The notes beneath the pieces were generated by a model. It saw only the letters and a list, made by a program, of their open reading frames with translations. It made no database searches and had not been told where the DNA came from. A stretch of DNA of 9,182 nt from positions 1-9,182 of the forward strand of contig NVQY01000178.1 of assembly GCA_002400675.1 (NCBI GenBank). The letters are read 5' to 3'. The translations under genes and the position numbers were made by a program. This document shows, one piece after another, positions 6,618 through 9,182 of the stretch. Each line of letters begins with the position of its first letter. The first letter of the stretch is position 1. This DNA is from Paracoccaceae bacterium (GTDB lineage Bacteria > Pseudomonadota > Alphaproteobacteria > Rhodobacterales > Rhodobacteraceae).

Positions 6618-7763
6618 ATGACCCAACCGCTTGACGATATTCTGGTGCTGGATTTCAGCACCCTTTTGCCCGGCCCCATGGCGACCCTGATGCTGGCCGA
6701 GGCTGGGGCCGAGGTGATCAAACTGGAACGCCCCGGAACCGGCGAAGACATGCGCCTGACCGAACCCCGGCTGGACGGGCGTTCGATTGGCTATGCTACC
6801 CTGAACAGGGGCAAGAAAAGCATTGCCATTGACCTTAAGGCACCGGGTGCGGTGGAGCGTTTGCGGCCATTGCTGGAAAAGGCCGATGTTCTGGTAGAGC
6901 AGTTTCGCCCCGGCGTGATGGCGCGTCTTGGGCTGGGATTTGAGGATGTGAAGGCAATCAATCCCGATATCATCTATTGTTCGATCACCGGCTATGGCCA
7001 GACCGGACCCAAGCGGCTGGCGGCGGGGCATGATCTTAATTACGTTGGCGACGCGGGTATCTTGTCGCTGTCGACCGGTGGCGCGGACCAACCGACCATG
7101 CCGTTTGGCCTTGTGGCTGATATTGGTGGGGGCACCTATCCGGCGGTGGTGAATATTCTTTTGGCGCTGCGCGACCGGGACCGTACCGGCAAAGGTGCAC
7201 ATCTGGACATTGCCATGGCTGACGGCGTGTTTACCTTTGCCTATTGGGCCCATGCCAAAGGGGTTGTTGCTGGCGAAGAAATCAATAATTGCGGTGATCG
7301 GCTGACCGGGGGCGTGCCGCGTTACAACCTTTATGCCACCGCTGACGACCAAAGACTGGCGGTGGGTGCGCTGGAACAAAAGTTTTGGGATGCATTTTGT
7401 GATGTGATTGACCTGCCCAGGGACCTGCGGGACGACAAAGCCGATCCGGCGGCCACACAGGCAGAGGTTGCCCGTTTGGTTGCAGCCAAACCTGCCGCCG
7501 ATTGGGCACCGTTGTTTGCCAAGGCCGATTGCTGCACCAGCATTGTGCTGTCCCCCACCGTCGCCGCGCGCGACCCGCATTTTACCGCGCGCGGGTTGTT
7601 TGACTGGCAGACCAGTGTGGGCAACCAGACGATGCCTGCCTTACCGCTGCCAATTGCAACCGCCTTTCGGATCCCGCCACACTCCCCGGTGCCGGCACCT
7701 GATCTGGGGGCCCATAACCGTGAATTCGATCTGCCTGCCGCAAACAAAGGTGAAGCGACATGA
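6618..7763 (+). CDS. CaiB/BaiF-family protein with alpha-methylacyl-CoA racemase residues
   Basis: This 381-residue protein shares the CoA-transferase III fold (DILVLDFSTLLPGPMATLML, 7-26; EVIKLERPG; NRGKKSIAIDLK), but its active-site segments are those of alpha-methylacyl-CoA racemase. AAGHDLNYVGDAG gives H138, LVADIGGG gives D168, and LAVGALEQKFW gives E253. These correspond to His126, Asp156 and Glu241 of the Mycobacterium tuberculosis enzyme MCR, and the later segment TGGVPRYNLY also fits. The expected role is to invert the (2R)/(2S) configuration of an alpha-methyl acyl-CoA so that a stereospecific acyl-CoA dehydrogenase can use it. AAAGGA lies seven bases before the ATG. It is the last gene of the operon, and its TGA is immediately followed by the -35 box of the next promoter. 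The alternative is an ordinary CoA-transferase, as in the two leftward genes, which lack the histidine. Confidence 0.85.
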   Translation: MTQPLDDILVLDFSTLLPGPMATLMLAEAGAEVIKLERPGTGEDMRLTEPRLDGRSIGYATLNRGKKSIAIDLKAPGAVERLRPLLEKADVLVEQFRPGVMARLGLGFEDVKAINPDIIYCSITGYGQTGPKRLAAGHDLNYVGDAGILSLSTGGADQPTMPFGLVADIGGGTYPAVVNILLALRDRDRTGKGAHLDIAMADGVFTFAYWAHAKGVVAGEEINNCGDRLTGGVPRYNLYATADDQRLAVGALEQKFWDAFCDVIDLPRDLRDDKADPAATQAEVARLVAAKPAADWAPLFAKADCCTSIVLSPTVAARDPHFTARGLFDWQTSVGNQTMPALPLPIATAFRIPPHSPVPAPDLGAHNREFDLPAANKGEAT

Positions 7764-7792
7764 TTGACGCCGACGACGACTCGTTCTATTCT
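7764..7792 (+). promoter_or_regulatory. Predicted sigma-70 promoter for the transglutaminase-MaoC-dehydrogenase operon
   Basis: TTGACG (7764-7769) and TATTCT (7787-7792) are separated by exactly 17 bases, with 5/6 and 4/6 matches to consensus. The -35 box begins directly after the racemase stop codon. The operator at 7788-7807 covers the -10 box and the likely start site, a classic repressor arrangement. Confidence 0.6.
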
Positions 7793-7807
7793 AACATTTG
7801 TTAGAAT
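7788..7807. promoter_or_regulatory. Operator 2: perfect inverted repeat ATTCTAACA-TT-TGTTAGAAT
   Basis: Nine-base arms are perfectly inverted around a two-base centre. The core TTCTAAC-N4-GTTAGAA is identical to operator 1 at 4114-4133, and no third copy was found in the window. It lies 32 bases before the transglutaminase-like start and overlaps the predicted -10 box. The same unidentified regulator probably controls all three acyl-CoA transcription units. Confidence 0.8.
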
Positions 7808-7839
7808 ATGTTTCTTTGGCCTTTTGAAAGCATGCCCCG

Positions 7840-8565
7840 ATGACCCAATCGAAACCCGACCTTTCGTCTGAAGAACTTCTTTATCTGCGGCCGACCCAGT
7901 ACATTGACAGCGACAGCCGCGAAATACATGCCTTTGCCAACGCGGCGCTGGCGGGGATGGACCCGGCGGCCACTAAGACCGAGATAGCCATCCGGCTGTT
8001 TGATGCGGTGCGCGACCGGGTGCGGTATGACCCATATTCATTTGCGCTTGATGCCCCGTCTTATCGCGCCAGCATCATCGCCGACATGGATGCCGCTTTT
8101 TGTGTGCCCAAGGCAATCCTGCTGACGGCCTGCCTGCGCGCGGCTGGCATCCCGGCGGCCGTGGGGTTTGCTGATGTAAAGAACCACCTGAACACGCCCA
8201 AGCTGGCAGATTTGATGGAAACCGACCTGTTCATTTATCACGGCTATGTGCAGCTTTGGCTGGGGGGGCAAACCTTTAAGGTCACGCCTGCCTTCAACAC
8301 AGAGCTTTGTCAAAAATTTGGCGTCAAACCGCTGGGATTTGACGGCCACCACGATTCGCTGTTCCACGATTTCGATGAAAACGGTCGGCGCCATATGGAG
8401 TATGTGAACGATCGCGGGATTTTTGTGGACCCACCGATTGACGAGTTTCTCAGGGCTTTCCGCGAAACCTATCCCAAGCTGGAAAAATTCAACGAAGACA
8501 GAATTGCGGGCTTGGGTAAGGTGAGTGATGCCTTTACCGACGAAAGCCCAAAGGCACCGGCATGA
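7840..8565 (+). CDS. Transglutaminase-like domain protein of unknown role
   Basis: This 241-residue protein has no signal peptide or membrane segment, so it is probably cytoplasmic. The central part resembles the transglutaminase-like (papain-fold) core: IRLFDAVRDRVRYDP (51-65), then AFCVPKAILLTACLRAAGIP (86-105) with the expected nucleophile C88, and HGYVQLWLGGQTFKVTPAFN (134-153) with H134. The third member of the triad, usually Asp in a VDPT-like segment, reads VTPAFN (T149), so either another residue serves or activity is altered. Family members include cysteine proteases, transamidases and amide hydrolases. None has an obvious place in beta-oxidation. It is first in an operon with a MaoC protein (ATGA overlap) and an acyl-CoA dehydrogenase, behind operator 2. 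The ribosome site is modest (GAAAG nine bases upstream). It could cleave an amide or ester conjugate of the substrate, but that is speculation. Confidence 0.8.
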   Translation: MTQSKPDLSSEELLYLRPTQYIDSDSREIHAFANAALAGMDPAATKTEIAIRLFDAVRDRVRYDPYSFALDAPSYRASIIADMDAAFCVPKAILLTACLRAAGIPAAVGFADVKNHLNTPKLADLMETDLFIYHGYVQLWLGGQTFKVTPAFNTELCQKFGVKPLGFDGHHDSLFHDFDENGRRHMEYVNDRGIFVDPPIDEFLRAFRETYPKLEKFNEDRIAGLGKVSDAFTDESPKAPA

Positions 8566-9014
8566 AATACCTTGAAGATTTCTTTGTCGGTCAGACATTT
8601 TCCTTCAAAACCGCGCCGGTAAGCAAGGATGATATCATCGAGTTCGCGCGTCGGTGGGATCCGCAGCCTTTGCATATGGACGAGGCGCACGCGACAAAGA
8701 TACATGGCGGGCTGATTGCCTCGGGGTTCCAAACCATGTTGCTGGTGTTTGAACCGGTGATGAAGGAACTGATGGTCGGGGTCGCCAATATAGGCGGCGC
8801 GGGGTTTGACAACCTTCGCTGGCTGCGCCCATTGCGCCCGGATCAGCCGCTTGATGTCACAATCAAAATCAACACGGTTCGCCCTTCGCGCAGCAAGCCG
8901 GACCGGGGCATTTTGCACTATACACTGACGGCGAGGGGCCTGTCGGGTGAGGCGGTATTATCAACCGACGTACCCGTCATGATCAAACGCAGACCGGGGG
9001 ATGACAATGCTTGA
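8562..9014 (+). CDS. Single-domain MaoC-family dehydratase/hydratase
   Basis: This 150-residue protein is a single hot-dog MaoC domain. FARRWDPQPLHMDEAHA (28-44) supplies the catalytic pair D33 and H38, followed by the family stretch GGLIASGFQT (49-58). It probably hydrates an enoyl-CoA, acting as a homodimer or with another hot-dog subunit. Its ATG overlaps the transglutaminase-like stop (ATGA), with AAGG seven bases upstream, and its last eight bases overlap the acyl-CoA dehydrogenase gene, so the three are tightly coupled. It differs from the 285-residue hydratase-2 protein of the neighbouring operon, implying a second hydration step, a different substrate, or a heteromeric hydratase. Thioesterases share the hot-dog fold, but the D-P-Q-P-x-H segment favours MaoC hydratase. 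Confidence 0.88.
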   Translation: MKYLEDFFVGQTFSFKTAPVSKDDIIEFARRWDPQPLHMDEAHATKIHGGLIASGFQTMLLVFEPVMKELMVGVANIGGAGFDNLRWLRPLRPDQPLDVTIKINTVRPSRSKPDRGILHYTLTARGLSGEAVLSTDVPVMIKRRPGDDNA

Positions 9015-9182
9015 CGAAACGCCAGACAATGAGGGCGCAGAGGAGTTGCGCCTGTTACAGGACAGCGTGCGCAAATTGCTGGAACAGGCGGGCGGCGTGG
9101 ACCGCGCCCGTAGGCTTCGGGGTGGCTCGGATGGTTGGGACGCGTCAGTCATGGGCGAAATCGCCGGGGCCGGTATGCTAGG
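9007..9182 (+). CDS. Acyl-CoA dehydrogenase, N-terminal fragment (runs off the window)
   Basis: 58 codons are visible before the edge. The segment LRLLQDSVRKLLEQAGGVDR (about 14-33), then ARRLRGGSDGWDASVMGEIAGAGMLG, matches the first helices of FadE-type acyl-CoA dehydrogenases. These flavoproteins introduce the alpha-beta double bond of an acyl-CoA and pass electrons to ETF. The FAD-binding and catalytic glutamate regions lie outside the window. I chose the ATG at 9007 because GGGGG (8996-9000) lies six bases upstream. The in-frame ATG at 9001 abuts that site. The gene overlaps the MaoC gene by eight bases, so it belongs to the third operon. Several steroid side-chain dehydrogenases are heteromeric, and a second dehydrogenase gene could follow, but none is visible here. 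Confidence 0.8.
   Translation, partial: MLDETPDNEGAEELRLLQDSVRKLLEQAGGVDRARRLRGGSDGWDASVMGEIAGAGML

Noticed and set aside
6108..7580. A 490-codon open frame on the - strand
   Set aside because: It is antisense to the MaoC and racemase genes and shows no domain. It is explained by codon bias on the coding strand.
6618..7763. Plain CoA-transferase label for the third CaiB-family gene
   Set aside because: It carries the His-Asp-Glu racemase set (H138, D168, E253). The two leftward family members lack the histidine.
7788..7807. Palindrome read as a terminator after the racemase gene
   Set aside because: The stem is AT-rich with almost no loop and no T-tract follows. The identical core in a divergent promoter region argues for an operator.
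7832..7843. Tiny frame Met-Pro-Arg-stop overlapping the transglutaminase-like start
   Set aside because: Three codons with a weak ribosome site. It could be a coupling leader, but nothing else supports it.

Overview
The window looks like part of an alphaproteobacterial chromosome, probably a marine Roseobacter-type Rhodobacteraceae member. That is inferred from the moderately high GC (about 60% by eye), the style of the NirB protein, and the density of CaiB-type CoA-transferase, MaoC and acyl-CoA dehydrogenase genes. No RNA genes, mobile elements, CRISPR arrays or long repeats were seen. Almost all of the window is coding, and no stretch over 300 bases lacks a gene.

Left edge (1-1728): the start of a leftward nirB-like gene (nitrite reductase large subunit, cut by the window edge) and a divergent LysR-type regulator. 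The 135-base gap between them holds a TGTTGC-N7-GCAACA inverted repeat that could be the regulator's binding site. This looks like the boundary between core nitrogen metabolism and a catabolic island.

Catabolic island (1739-9182), three predicted transcription units. (1) Leftward: two translationally coupled class III (CaiB/BaiF) CoA-transferases. (2) Rightward from 4196: a DUF35 zinc-ribbon/OB-fold protein, a thiolase-fold protein lacking the usual catalytic cysteines, a two-hot-dog MaoC/hydratase-2 protein, and a CaiB-family protein carrying the alpha-methylacyl-CoA racemase triad. (3) Rightward from 7840: a transglutaminase-like protein, a single-domain MaoC protein, and the start of an acyl-CoA dehydrogenase running off the window.

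The units appear to be co-regulated. A near-perfect inverted repeat with core TTCTAAC-N4-GTTAGAA occurs exactly twice: in the divergent promoter region between units 1 and 2 (4114-4133) and in front of unit 3 (7788-7807). Each copy overlaps plausible sigma-70 promoter elements, which suggests a repressor (TetR-like by operator shape) whose gene is not in the window.

Working model (inference): a carboxylic acid is activated by CoA transfer, its alpha-methyl centre is epimerised by the racemase, the acyl-CoA is desaturated and hydrated by the dehydrogenase and MaoC proteins, and the thiolase-like/DUF35 pair cleaves a C-C bond. That last step may be a retro-aldol reaction, as in the steroid side-chain enzymes Ltp2-ChsH2(DUF35) and Sal1/Sal2, rather than thiolysis. 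The gene set parallels peroxisomal branched-chain/bile-acid side-chain beta-oxidation (AMACR, hydratase 2, SCPx). The substrate cannot be read from the sequence.
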